A DNA stretch of 64,000 nucleotides, taken from the NCBI RefSeq assembly GCF_026239695.1, contig NZ_JAPIVS010000009.1, positions 1-64,000 on the forward strand, read 5' to 3'. The stretch comes from Pedobacter sp. MC2016-15 (GTDB taxonomy: Bacteria > Bacteroidota > Bacteroidia > Sphingobacteriales > Sphingobacteriaceae). Shown here piece after piece: positions 35,501-43,872 of this stretch. The number at the start of each line of letters is the position of its first letter. The stretch's first letter is position 1. The notes below the pieces were generated by a model. The model searched no databases. It was given only the letters and a program-made list of their open reading frames with translations, and was not told where the DNA came from. The translations under genes were made by a program, and so were the position numbers.

Positions 35501-36234
35501 TCAAAGAGTACAATAAAATGATCTCTGCCCTGGAGGATAGTGCCGTAAAGCTGGCAAAATCTGAACGGGAGAGCGCCTGGAGGGAAATGGCTAAACAGGT
35601 AGCACATGAGATTAAAAACCCACTGACGCCTTTGAAACTTGGTGTACAGCTACTGGAGAAGTCATGGAAAGAGAAGGATCCAAATTTTGAGCTTAAATTT
35701 GAACGTTTTTACAAATCTTTCGTGGAACAGATTGACAGTTTAGCCACCATTGCTTCAGAATTTTCCAACTTCGCAAAGATGCCTGATACCAAGCTGGAGC
35801 AGTTACTGCTGGTGCCTATTATTGAGCAGAGCAGGAATGTGTTTGTGAATACCTCTGGTGCGGAAATCTATATTTCTAACCTCAGCAATAAAGAAACCCT
35901 TATTCTTGGCGATAAAGATCAGCTGTTGCGTTCATTTAACAATCTGCTAAAGAATGCTATTGAAGCTACTTCCGGCAAAGAAAAATGTTTGGTATATGTG
36001 AAAATCACGAACGATACCGACTTTGTCTTTGTGGAAGTGGAAGATAATGGCAAAGGCATTGATCTGGATCTGCAGGAAAAAATCTTTGTACCTAATTTTA
36101 CCACCAAATCTTCTGGTACGGGGCTAGGGCTTGCCTTTGTTAAACAGGCAGTAGAGAATGCCGGAGGATCGATCAATTTCAAATCCTCCGCAGAGACAGG
36201 TACTGTATTCTACCTGAGTTTTCCTTTAGTGTAG
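32518..36234 (+). CDS. very large NtrY-like sensor histidine kinase
   Basis: A 1238-residue membrane histidine kinase starting with GTG at 32518. Helix 1 is at about 7-25, a short periplasmic loop follows, then a multi-helix block (about 205-455) with seven or eight hydrophobic segments, a second external domain (about 480-700), helices near 705-730 and 770-800, a third sensor region, a helix near 940-965 and HAMP (about 965-1015). The kinase core has MAKQVAHEIKNPLTPLKLG (His near 1031), the N-box LLKNAIEATSG, VEDNGKGIDLD and GTGLGLAFVK. The HEIKNPLTP form places it with NtrY-type kinases. No response regulator gene is adjacent, so its partner is unknown. Confidence 0.9.
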   Translation: MSIGAKIRFLLLILGACCIATAISLKHSITNKDLLQHEAETLQENLASNERIVYSYLADGQKVEHAKQFHLNEVYALNFINNYRVKGINVLTYENSVLRFWSSYKAIPSDPSKIKEGSSFIQFPNGWYEVIKKTQGNYSIIFLIDVKNQYSIQNRYLNNGIVKTLSTDNSLVLASFMDEEVFGITNLDGKLLFEVKLNPNYTQGIYAAIQVWLWVVGLFCFALFTNSCCAWLVKKGHLIKAVLLLALFFLAIRITDLQYGWFNHQFNLAIFSPSIYAESFFLPSLGDFLLNVLALTWVVLFIYTYRERFRFPRWISESRPIGLAFHLIAILLFSGIAFLINSVFFGLIYNSKINFDITNIINLSWLSWVCIVILCLVWFNVYLIASIVIELTKQLEVSHKERLVLFFGMFALYFMFMMSTAFTVFFIAYALFLFIISYNIYIQRNKFSIGVFAAMFFCLAFISSIKYLKFNDIKERSNRYVIAKKLQSSDDPKVLNSIESLGTGISNDLFIADYFKSPKSNRHLALQNYITKTFLDGYLSPFEHNFYEFNVKDSVQNQNGDNSLEHYQNLVRSGSVKISNYFYRLNDTFGYQNYFGIVPIFDDSHILGTLVVELKSQQYNYSSQFPELLIDGKLKSEDDYSNYSFAFYNNNKLIKQSGKYTYKLANNEFKGKFGEPVFLNEPKAGYSHLIYTASNSKIIVISKEKVTYIVRLAALSFFFLVFILFSAALYVVIWLLKNIDESWGGWFNINRSLMINANKILYKTRIQFSIVLSVVATLLIVGWSTFFYIRDEYRKQQEDFIRERIRKVQLSYERQIFATGIPKNTDQAIMNFNQFADINSAYLNLFDVNGNLLFTSLPKLYDYGIVGAKMGAKAMIYLKLLQRSEYTNPTEALGDFTYSAAYAPIRNAQNQTVAYIGLPYYGNEADYQSKIGLFINTLINIYALVFVAIGVLAVFLANQITSPLTFIQESIRKTKLGQKNQPIVWSRHDEIGSLIKEYNKMISALEDSAVKLAKSERESAWREMAKQVAHEIKNPLTPLKLGVQLLEKSWKEKDPNFELKFERFYKSFVEQIDSLATIASEFSNFAKMPDTKLEQLLLVPIIEQSRNVFVNTSGAEIYISNLSNKETLILGDKDQLLRSFNNLLKNAIEATSGKEKCLVYVKITNDTDFVFVEVEDNGKGIDLDLQEKIFVPNFTTKSSGTGLGLAFVKQAVENAGGSINFKSSAETGTVFYLSFPLV

Positions 36235-36252
36235 CAAGCCAGTTGCTGTTAC

Positions 36253-37161
36253 TTATTTCAGGTCCAGTGCGGCTTTACCCATGGTAAATCCGTTTGCATA
36301 GAGAATCACTGAATAAGTACCTTTAATAAAAGGTTTTGGGTTCACCCATTCCATATTATAGGTCGTATCATCATTGTTGTATGAAATACTGATCATCTCA
36401 CTATACTGCATTTCCTGTCCGTCGGCCTCAAACATATTTGTTTCATTGGCGATCAGGTTTCCTGCAGGATCAAAAATACGGATGTAGATTTTATGGTAAT
36501 CTTTCTCGGCCAGCTGATTGGGAATAATACTGAAGTAGGTAGTCAATTTTTGTGCTCCGGAAGCTTTTGATACCTCTACATTCTTGCCGCTGTTTTTCAC
36601 TTTATAAGCTACGAGACGTACGTTAAATGCTTTGAGGGCTGCGCCGCTCTTTACCTTTGCCGCCAGTTCAGAATTTTTCTTTTCCAGGTCGCTCGCTATG
36701 GCTTTCACAGAATTAACTGAGGTAGTAAGGCTATCCCTTTCCGATTTCAGATAGGTGTTTTCTTTTTCTAAATGACCGATATCTTCTTTATAGCCAGACA
36801 AGAACGCTTTAAGTTTCTTGAGCTCATCTTGGGCTGCGGCGAGTTCAGCCTCGGTAACTTCTCCTTTTTGTAAAGCTCTTTTCAGTTCAGCAATCTTTTT
36901 TCTGGCCTGCTTTTGCTCATTCTGAAGTTTTTCCGTCAGCGCGACGTTCATCAGGTTCACCTTATCAAACTCCACTTCAATCTTTTCCACTTCCAGCTTT
37001 AATCTGTCTTTTTCAGTATTGGTGGTGACAAAACGTTCTTTTTCGTGTTTGTCCCTAAAAAAAAGAAAAGCATTAGTTCCCAATAATGCTAAGATAACGA
37101 CGATGAGAAAATAAATTTTATTGCGGTCTCCCTTGTTAACAGGATCTTTTTGGTCTGACAT
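36253..37161 (-). CDS. membrane-anchored coiled-coil protein of unknown function
   Basis: A 302-residue protein, taking ATG at 37161 (MSDQKDPVNKGDRN) over an in-frame ATG three codons upstream. A single helix (about 18-37, IYFLIVVILALLGTNAFLFF) anchors it, probably N-in, followed by a long coiled coil (about 45-175, heptads such as KIEVEFDKVNLMNVALTEKLQNE split by short breaks) and a C-terminal beta domain (about 180-300) ending with KPFIKGTYSVILYANGF. The architecture suggests a periplasmic spacer or scaffold, but I recognise no family and propose no function. It is convergent with the histidine kinase gene (18-base gap) and divergent from the GHL10 gene. Confidence 0.84.
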   Translation of the reverse strand: MSDQKDPVNKGDRNKIYFLIVVILALLGTNAFLFFRDKHEKERFVTTNTEKDRLKLEVEKIEVEFDKVNLMNVALTEKLQNEQKQARKKIAELKRALQKGEVTEAELAAAQDELKKLKAFLSGYKEDIGHLEKENTYLKSERDSLTTSVNSVKAIASDLEKKNSELAAKVKSGAALKAFNVRLVAYKVKNSGKNVEVSKASGAQKLTTYFSIIPNQLAEKDYHKIYIRIFDPAGNLIANETNMFEADGQEMQYSEMISISYNNDDTTYNMEWVNPKPFIKGTYSVILYANGFTMGKAALDLK

Positions 37162-37380
37162 TTGAATCAAAAAATTGAGGTCTTTATGCTTTGTTTATTT
37201 GTGCTTACCTATGTATTAAAAAGAACGAACATAGGATAAATTATATAATTCGTGGTAAAAAAATCTAAAAATTGTATAAGACCTTTAAAAAAAAATCGTT
37301 TACTTGCTGATGTTGAGAGCTGCTGTTCGCCAGTAATTCCCCATTTTGAGTTAAACTGTACACTACCAAAAACAAGTATA

Positions 37381-38913
37381 ATGCTGAAAAAGATTGTTTT
37401 TACAATTTTCACAACTTTAATTACCCCCTACATCTTAATTGCACAGATACCAACAAAAATTGCTCCAAAAAGGGAGTTTAGAGGCGTATGGGTAGCCACT
37501 GTAGAGAATATCGACTGGCCTTCAAAAGCCGGTTTAAGTATAGACCAGCAAAAGCAGGAGCTGATTGGCCTGATGGAGCAACACAAGCGCACTGGTATGA
37601 ATGCGATCATCCTGCAGGTACGCCCTACAGCTGATGCTTTTTACAGGAAATCACGTGAACCCTGGAGCCAATGGCTGATGGGAAAACAGGGGCTTGCTCC
37701 TGCACCAGGATATGACCCGCTGGAATTTGCCATAAAAGAAGCGCATTCCCGTGGGATGGAACTTCATGCCTGGTTCAATCCTTATCGTGCGTCCATGTCT
37801 GCTAATTCTTACGCCAGCGAAGACCACATGACGCGCAAAAGACCAGATCTTTTCTTTACTTACGGAGGAAAAAAACAGTTTGACCCTGGGATGCCTGAGG
37901 TAAGGGAATATATTGTGCAGGTGATCCTGGATGTTGTAAAAGGCTATGATGTAGACGGTATCCATTTCGATGATTACTTCTACCCATATCCAATTGAAGG
38001 CCAGCGTATCAATGACGGCGCTACTTTCAGTAAATATTCAAACGGCTTTACTGATATCAAAGACTGGAGAAGAAACAATGTGGACCTGCTGATCAAACAG
38101 CTGGATGATAGCATCCACCATTATAAGAAATATGTGAAGTTCGGAATCAGTCCCTTTGGAATCTGGAAAAACAGTAAGGAAGATACGCTGGGCTCTGCCA
38201 CACACGGTCTTTCCAATTATCATGAGCTGTATGCAGATTCGAGAAAGTGGATTAAAGAGGGCTGGGTAGATTACATCAATCCACAAATCTATTTTAGTTT
38301 CACCAGGAGAGCTGCCCCCTTTGCTACGCTTGTAGACTGGTGGAGCAATAATACCTATGGCAGACATTTATATATCGGTCAGGCCGCCTATCTGGTCAAC
38401 CAGCGTATGGAAGCTGCATGGAGAAATCCACAGGAAATTCCCAATCAGATCAGATATATCCGGTCCAATAACCGGGTGCAGGGTAGTATATTTTTTAGTT
38501 CAAAGTCACTGTCTACAGTGGCGAGGGGCACAGCAGATTCACTGCGAAACAATTTGTACAAATATCCTGCACTGCCACCGCAAATGCCCTGGTTGGATGA
38601 AGTGGTACCAAACGCTCCCCAGACGTTTACTGCTGAAGCCACTGCAACAGGTGTACAGCTAAAATGGACAGCACCGCTGAAAGCCGAGGATGGAGAAACA
38701 GCTTCGGGATACGTGATCTACCGTTTTAATGAGGGTGAAAAACCTGAGATACTTGATCCTTCAAAGATTATCAGAATAAGTTTTGAAGATTTTACCTTTT
38801 TTATGGATACAAATGTTGAAAAAGGAAAGAGGTATAACTACCTGATCACTGCACTGGACCGGCTGAAGAATGAGAGTGGGCCAAGTGGTCCGGTTGGAGT
38901 CGAAGTTTTGTAG
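37381..38913 (+). CDS. secreted GHL10-type glycoside hydrolase (DUF187) with FN3-like tail
   Basis: A 510-residue exported protein; ATG at 37381 gives a signal peptide (about 1-21, ending LIAQIP). The family's opening REFRGVWVATVENIDWPS is followed by MNAIILQVRPTADAFY, GMELHAWFNPYRA, VDGIHFDDYFYPYP, FGISPFGIWKN, and YINPQIYFSF, a TIM-barrel enzyme with acidic residues in the DGIHFDDY block. The C-terminal 100 residues (about 410-510) look like a fibronectin type III domain (PNAPQTFTAEATATGVQLKWTAP). Relatives such as YngK and GHL10 proteins may cut peptidoglycan-related glycans. It is likely periplasmic or outer-membrane facing. Confidence 0.88.
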   Translation: MLKKIVFTIFTTLITPYILIAQIPTKIAPKREFRGVWVATVENIDWPSKAGLSIDQQKQELIGLMEQHKRTGMNAIILQVRPTADAFYRKSREPWSQWLMGKQGLAPAPGYDPLEFAIKEAHSRGMELHAWFNPYRASMSANSYASEDHMTRKRPDLFFTYGGKKQFDPGMPEVREYIVQVILDVVKGYDVDGIHFDDYFYPYPIEGQRINDGATFSKYSNGFTDIKDWRRNNVDLLIKQLDDSIHHYKKYVKFGISPFGIWKNSKEDTLGSATHGLSNYHELYADSRKWIKEGWVDYINPQIYFSFTRRAAPFATLVDWWSNNTYGRHLYIGQAAYLVNQRMEAAWRNPQEIPNQIRYIRSNNRVQGSIFFSSKSLSTVARGTADSLRNNLYKYPALPPQMPWLDEVVPNAPQTFTAEATATGVQLKWTAPLKAEDGETASGYVIYRFNEGEKPEILDPSKIIRISFEDFTFFMDTNVEKGKRYNYLITALDRLKNESGPSGPVGVEVL

Positions 38914-38962
38914 TTTCCTAATAATCAGTAAGGTATTATAAATACCCCCGGTATTGGCGATG

Positions 38963-38991
38963 TTTGTGCAATACGCGTTCCTATATTTTTG
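38963..38991 (+). promoter_or_regulatory. promoter of the GMC oxidoreductase gene
   Basis: TTTG (38963-38966), a 17-base spacer and TATTTTTG (38984-38991) fit the Bacteroidota consensus, leaving a leader of about 35 bases before the start at 39033. Confidence 0.65.
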
Positions 38992-39032
38992 CATACAAAT
39001 AATTTCAAATTGTATTAAAAAATATAAGAAAC

Positions 39033-40595
39033 ATGGATTCGCAGATTAAAAACACTACTCCCACTTTATTGTCTCATTACGATTATATAATCATTGGTGC
39101 CGGTTCCGCAGGTTGTGTGATTGCTCGCCGCCTGATAGATCATACAGATGCCTCTGTGCTGCTTCTGGAAGCTGGCGGACCAAATGCAGGTATAGAAACC
39201 ATCAGCAACCCAACCCAATGGGTTCAGAATATGGGAACTGAATATGACCATCTCTATAATTTTGAACCAACACCCGCTATCAATAACAGAATCATCCCTA
39301 TTCCACGTGGAAAAGTACTTGGTGGTTCAGGAAGTATTAACGGATTAGTATGGACCCGTGGGCACAGGGCCGATTATGATGGCTGGGCCGCTGCCGGAAA
39401 CGTAGGTTGGGATTACAAATCTGTACTCCCGTTATTTAAAAAAATTGAAGATTGGGAAGGCGGGGAGACTGATTTTCACGGTGCCGGTGGGCCAATTGGC
39501 ATTGGAAACGCCAAAAATCTCCATTTGTCTTCTATAGCTCTGATAGAAGCAGGTCGTACGTACGGTATGCCAGTTTTTGAGGATGCCAATGGTCCTGAAC
39601 CCGAAGGTGTAGGGCCGATGACATTAAACGTGAAGGACGGTGTGCGTCAAAGTCCAACAGAATATTTGAAACCTGTAATAGGTAATCAGCGACTTACGGT
39701 ACTGACGCATGCAAAGGTATTAAAGCTACATCTGAATGGTACCCATTGTACAGGAATAGAATTAGACTGGCAGGGGGCCATCCATACTGTTACAGCGGAG
39801 AAGGAAGTAATCTTGTCCGCAGGGGCTATCGATTCACCGCGAGTACTGATGTTATCCGGTATTGGCGATGCTGATGAACTGAAGCAGTTAGGCATCGACC
39901 CACAGATCAGCCTGCCAGGTGTAGGTAAGAATCTGCAGGATCACATTTTGCTGGCAGGCATGTGTTATGAGACTTTTGAACCACTGGGGAGCCCGAACAA
40001 TAATCTTTGCGGCAGTCAGGCATACTGGAAGAGTAATCAACAGCTCAGTGTTCCCGACCTGATGTTTTTACCTATACACGCACCATTTCTAAGTGCTGAG
40101 ATTGTGCAAAAATATCCTGTTCCGGAAAATTATTTTTGTCTGGTTCCGGGACTGGTGCAGCCAAAGAGCAGAGGTTATGTGAAAATGAAAACGGCACGCT
40201 ATGATGGCCCTCTGGAAATACAGCCAAATTACATTACTGATCCAGCAGACCTTGAAGCTCTGGTAAGATCAGTAGAAATTGGTCTTGAGCTCGCTGATCA
40301 GCCCGTTTTCAAAAGTTTAATCAAGAGACTGGCGGCGCCTCTTTCCCTGAAAAACAGAAATGAAATTGTAGCTTTCGTACGTGATGCGGTATCCTCGTAC
40401 TACCACCCTGTAGGCAGTTGTGCAATGGGTTCAGGTCCTGAAGCCGTAGTAGACAGTAAGCTGCGGGTCCATGGTGTTACAGGATTGAGAGTTGCCGATG
40501 CTTCTATAATGCCATCTATCACATCTGCCAATACCAATGCAACCTCGATGATGATTGGTGAGTTTGCTTCAAAAGAGATAATTGAAAACCTTTAA
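39033..40595 (+). CDS. GMC-family FAD oxidoreductase
   Basis: A 520-residue glucose-methanol-choline oxidoreductase. The FAD-binding start IIIGAGSAGCVIARRL with VLLLEAGGPN, the signature GKVLGGSGSINGLVWTRGH, the second motif SAGAIDSPRVLMLSGIGD, and the active-site YYHPVGSCAMG (His near 456) with NTNATSMMIGE (Asn near 505) show an intact enzyme of the choline dehydrogenase/alcohol dehydrogenase branch. There is no signal peptide and no linked cytochrome. The substrate cannot be deduced. The gene is monocistronic, with its own promoter and a strong bidirectional terminator after it. Confidence 0.93.
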   Translation: MDSQIKNTTPTLLSHYDYIIIGAGSAGCVIARRLIDHTDASVLLLEAGGPNAGIETISNPTQWVQNMGTEYDHLYNFEPTPAINNRIIPIPRGKVLGGSGSINGLVWTRGHRADYDGWAAAGNVGWDYKSVLPLFKKIEDWEGGETDFHGAGGPIGIGNAKNLHLSSIALIEAGRTYGMPVFEDANGPEPEGVGPMTLNVKDGVRQSPTEYLKPVIGNQRLTVLTHAKVLKLHLNGTHCTGIELDWQGAIHTVTAEKEVILSAGAIDSPRVLMLSGIGDADELKQLGIDPQISLPGVGKNLQDHILLAGMCYETFEPLGSPNNNLCGSQAYWKSNQQLSVPDLMFLPIHAPFLSAEIVQKYPVPENYFCLVPGLVQPKSRGYVKMKTARYDGPLEIQPNYITDPADLEALVRSVEIGLELADQPVFKSLIKRLAAPLSLKNRNEIVAFVRDAVSSYYHPVGSCAMGSGPEAVVDSKLRVHGVTGLRVADASIMPSITSANTNATSMMIGEFASKEIIENL

Positions 40596-40609
40596 TAGTG
40601 TCGTTTAAT

Positions 40610-40642
40610 AAAAAAGCCGTCTCCCCGGGAGACGGCTTTTTT
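40610..40642. terminator. bidirectional terminator
   Basis: GCCGTCTCCC and GGGAGACGGC (40616-40636) form a strong GC-rich hairpin flanked by an A-run before and a T-run after, so it can serve both the GMC gene and the convergent M16 peptidase gene. Confidence 0.92.
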
Positions 40643-40647
40643 ATTGG

Positions 40648-43500
40648 CTATTTCTGTGGCATGAGTACCAAACGGATATAGTTGTCCCCATTCAGGAACC
40701 GCTGTGCAGCTGCTTTAGTGGATTCAACTGATACCGCATCAATACGTTTTTTATCGCCCAGCAACTGGTTGAGATCGTCCCCATACTTGAGCCGCGTAGT
40801 CAGGTAACTGAGCCAGTAACCGTTATTACGTAGGTTCAGTTCTGTCTGCCGCTGTTCTTCGGATTTGAACTTGGAAATATCATCCGCAGTTGCACCATTG
40901 GTTTTGATGTCCCTGACTTCTTCCATTGCAGCTGCAATCAGCTTTTCTACATTGGCTGTAGCACAGCTGAATGAAATGGTATAGTAATAATGTGAGTTCG
41001 GGAATTTGCTCACGCTGAGTCTAACTGAGGGGCTGTATACACCACTTTCTTTTTCCCTGAGTCTTTCCAGAATTTTGTTCTCCAATGCGGTACTTAATGC
41101 TTCGAGCTGGACGTTGTTCCCTGCAGTGTAATCATAGTCCCCATGAATATACAATTGTACACTGGCCTTATCTTCGAGCCCTTTGTAAACGGTTTTGCTA
41201 ACCAGGCCCTTTGGAGGGTTAGCTCCGAGATCCACAAAGTTCTGTTTTTTACCAAGTGAAGGCAGGCTGGCTATATAGGTCTCTACCAGAGGTCTGATTG
41301 TTGCCAGGTCAAAATTGCCCACAAACACAAAAGTTTGTTCGCCAAGATCGGCGAAGCGTTCTTTGTAGAAAGCAAAAGCCTTATCAAGTGATACCTTATC
41401 CACATCAGCCAATGTATTTGGCATATTCCTTTTGTTATAGGAAGAAAGGACAGCCTGTACGGTATCTGCGAAAACACTTGCCGGATTGGCATTTTTATTC
41501 TCGAGAGTCACTTTGTAATCACTGATATATTTATTGTAGATCTCGCTGTCTTTTCTTGGGGAGTTAGCATAGGCATACACCATTTGGAATGCCGTTTCGA
41601 TATCCTTAGGCGAAGAAGAACCGGAAAATCCCTGGTAGAGCTCATCGATGTAGGATTCTGCCCTGCCGGTATTACCTGCGAGCAACTTATTCAGCTGGGA
41701 GGGATTAAAATCTCCTACACCACTTTGCTGGATGATGCCGGAGAAGTCGGCCGACTGATAATCGTCCGGATTGGCCAGGGAAGTTCCGCCTCTGCCAAAA
41801 GAGCTGAAAGCGATCTGATCATTCTTAAAATCTGTAGGTTTAAGGATCACTTTGATTCCATTGCTCAGTGTCCACTCCGTAACGTCGATATCTGCATATT
41901 TCTTTTCTGCAGTTATTTTACCTGCGACAGGTTTGTTTGTGAGTAGTGGTTTATTAACTGCATCATCAACATAGGCTGTAATGTTTTTTCCGGCATTGTT
42001 AAATGCCGCCAGCAATGCTGTTTGTGTTGGGAGGTTAGCTTTCTCTTTTTCAGGAGCCTGTACGATCAGAATCTGATTTTCGGGTGTAAGCAAAGTTTTA
42101 GCAAGGATATTAACCTGGGACAGGGTAATAGCAGTCAGGCTTTTCTTTGTTTCGGCATAGCTAAAATCAATGGATCCCATTGGAGAACCAGTGAGGAAAT
42201 TGTTGAGGTATTGCTGTACAAAGGAGGCAGATGCAGTTTTGTCTTTCTCCTTCAGTTTCTTTTCGTTACCCGCTTCAATGTTCCTTTTTACGACATCCAG
42301 TTCAGATTGTACAAAGCCAAATTTTACTACTCTTTCGGTTTCTGCAACGGCAGCAGTGATAGCACTCTCCAGATCTTTACCCGATTTCGCTGCCACCACC
42401 GTCTGAAACGCTTCCAGATTAGGAATAATTCCACCCTGGAAAGGTCCGTAAGCACTTTGGGCAAACAGGAACGGCGCATTTCCTTTTTGCAGGATTTCCT
42501 GGAAGCGGGCAGAGATCATTGCGTTGATCATGCTGTACATCAGACTCTTTTGCAGGTCGGCCGTAGTTTTTGTGACAGTGCCATGGTGTTTATAAATAGC
42601 CAGGGCGATATTGTACTGCTGTTCAGGGTCAGTAATGATTTTTACCAGTGGCTCCTTATTGTCGGGCAGGCTGTATTTAACCCTTTCCTTTTCTTTCAGC
42701 GGATTTTTGAGATCTGAGAAGTTTGCAATGATCAGCTTCTCAACTTCAGCGACATCAAAATCGCCCACGGCAATTACGGCTTGCAGGTCGGGCCTGTACC
42801 AGTCGGCATAAAAGTTTTTGATCTTATCGTGCGTAAACGTTTTTAGTAAGTCTGTCTTGCCGATAGGGATGCGGTTTGCATATCTGGAATCTTTGAGCAG
42901 TACCGGCAGGAGTTGTTTTGTCATCCTTTCCTGTGCATTTTTTCCGCGCTGACGATCTTCTTCGATAATCACACCACGTTCCCTGTCTATTTCTTCTCCA
43001 GCCATTGAAATGCGTCCGGCCCAATTGGAGAGGATTTTAAATCCTGTTCTAAACACCTCTGCACTGTCTGTAGGGATAGGCAGCTGATAAACGGTCTGGT
43101 CAAATCCTGTATAAGCATTGAGATCGGCACCAAAGCGTACTCCTGCTTTCTGCAAATAATTGATGATATCATTCTTCGGGAAATCCCGTGTTCCGTTGAA
43201 GGCCATATGCTCAGTAAAATGTGCCAGTCCCTGCTGGTCGTCATTTTCCATCAGAGAGCCGATACGGTTTGCGAGATAGAGCTCGGCCCTTTTTTTAGGT
43301 TCGGTATTTTTCCTGATGTAGTAGGTAAGACCGTTGGGCAGTTTTCCAATCTTAACTTCTGGGTCTGTAGGAATAGTTCTTCCTGCAGTTACCGGTGCAG
43401 ACTGCTTAGGTTTGAGAGGCTTTTTTTGCGCTGATACTGGTGTACTGACTGCGAGGCATACGGCGATACCCAGTAAGGCAAAATTAGTTTTTTTAATCAT
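40648..43500 (-). CDS. exported M16-family zinc peptidase
   Basis: A 950-residue two-half M16 (pitrilysin-type) peptidase with a signal peptide (about 1-25). The first half carries the inverted zinc motif HFTEH in LAHFTEHMAFNGTRDFP (near residue 93) and the downstream glutamate segment RERGVIIEEDRQRG. The second half (about 480-950) keeps the fold but no HxxEH and is the usual structural half. M16 peptidases degrade peptides and unfolded proteins in the periplasm. It is monocistronic, convergent with the GMC gene across the shared terminator, and its 5' side faces the small-protein and CtpA genes. Confidence 0.93.
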   Translation of the reverse strand: MIKKTNFALLGIAVCLAVSTPVSAQKKPLKPKQSAPVTAGRTIPTDPEVKIGKLPNGLTYYIRKNTEPKKRAELYLANRIGSLMENDDQQGLAHFTEHMAFNGTRDFPKNDIINYLQKAGVRFGADLNAYTGFDQTVYQLPIPTDSAEVFRTGFKILSNWAGRISMAGEEIDRERGVIIEEDRQRGKNAQERMTKQLLPVLLKDSRYANRIPIGKTDLLKTFTHDKIKNFYADWYRPDLQAVIAVGDFDVAEVEKLIIANFSDLKNPLKEKERVKYSLPDNKEPLVKIITDPEQQYNIALAIYKHHGTVTKTTADLQKSLMYSMINAMISARFQEILQKGNAPFLFAQSAYGPFQGGIIPNLEAFQTVVAAKSGKDLESAITAAVAETERVVKFGFVQSELDVVKRNIEAGNEKKLKEKDKTASASFVQQYLNNFLTGSPMGSIDFSYAETKKSLTAITLSQVNILAKTLLTPENQILIVQAPEKEKANLPTQTALLAAFNNAGKNITAYVDDAVNKPLLTNKPVAGKITAEKKYADIDVTEWTLSNGIKVILKPTDFKNDQIAFSSFGRGGTSLANPDDYQSADFSGIIQQSGVGDFNPSQLNKLLAGNTGRAESYIDELYQGFSGSSSPKDIETAFQMVYAYANSPRKDSEIYNKYISDYKVTLENKNANPASVFADTVQAVLSSYNKRNMPNTLADVDKVSLDKAFAFYKERFADLGEQTFVFVGNFDLATIRPLVETYIASLPSLGKKQNFVDLGANPPKGLVSKTVYKGLEDKASVQLYIHGDYDYTAGNNVQLEALSTALENKILERLREKESGVYSPSVRLSVSKFPNSHYYYTISFSCATANVEKLIAAAMEEVRDIKTNGATADDISKFKSEEQRQTELNLRNNGYWLSYLTTRLKYGDDLNQLLGDKKRIDAVSVESTKAAAQRFLNGDNYIRLVLMPQK

Positions 43501-43581
43501 GAGCTAGTTGATAGGTTGTTTGGTATAGATTTAATCGGGATGGTTTTGAAGGTTGGTAGCTGGTAAATATAAGAAGTACGA

Positions 43582-43609
43582 TTGATCTGCTGTTTTTTTT
43601 ATATTTTTG
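43582..43609 (+). promoter_or_regulatory. promoter of the small-protein and ctpA genes
   Basis: TTG (43582-43584), a 17-base spacer and TATTTTTG (43602-43609) fit the Bacteroidota pattern, with about 13 bases from the expected start point to the ATG at 43627. Confidence 0.65.
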
Positions 43610-43626
43610 TAATAAAGAATTTATAT

Positions 43627-43842
43627 ATGGCAAGTTTTACATTCACTCCCGAAACGGCGCAACGCGTTAAGATCAAAGTTTTGAGAAAATACAGGGAGTT
43701 AGCTAAGGAGAATTTGAATTTTGCGCCTGGCAATGAAGATCAATTGGTAGATCAGTTGACGCAACTGCTAAAGAGGGATGTCAGATACGTGGAATTCACG
43801 ATCAACAAGGCACTTGCCGACCCTGCCGGAAACAGGCTATAA
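43627..43842 (+). CDS. small conserved-looking cytosolic protein
   Basis: A 71-residue protein taking ATG at 43627 (MASFTFTPETAQRVKIKVLR); an upstream in-frame ATG would place its first codons inside the promoter. It is basic at the N-terminus and ends with VEFTINKALADPAGNRL. Helical content looks high, and there is no signal peptide or membrane segment. I do not recognise the family and propose no function. It lies 30 bases before the ctpA-type gene and shares its promoter, so the two are probably co-expressed. Confidence 0.75.
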   Translation: MASFTFTPETAQRVKIKVLRKYRELAKENLNFAPGNEDQLVDQLTQLLKRDVRYVEFTINKALADPAGNRL

Positions 43843-43872
43843 AAATCGGTTTCATCCCCGTTTACTAATTGC

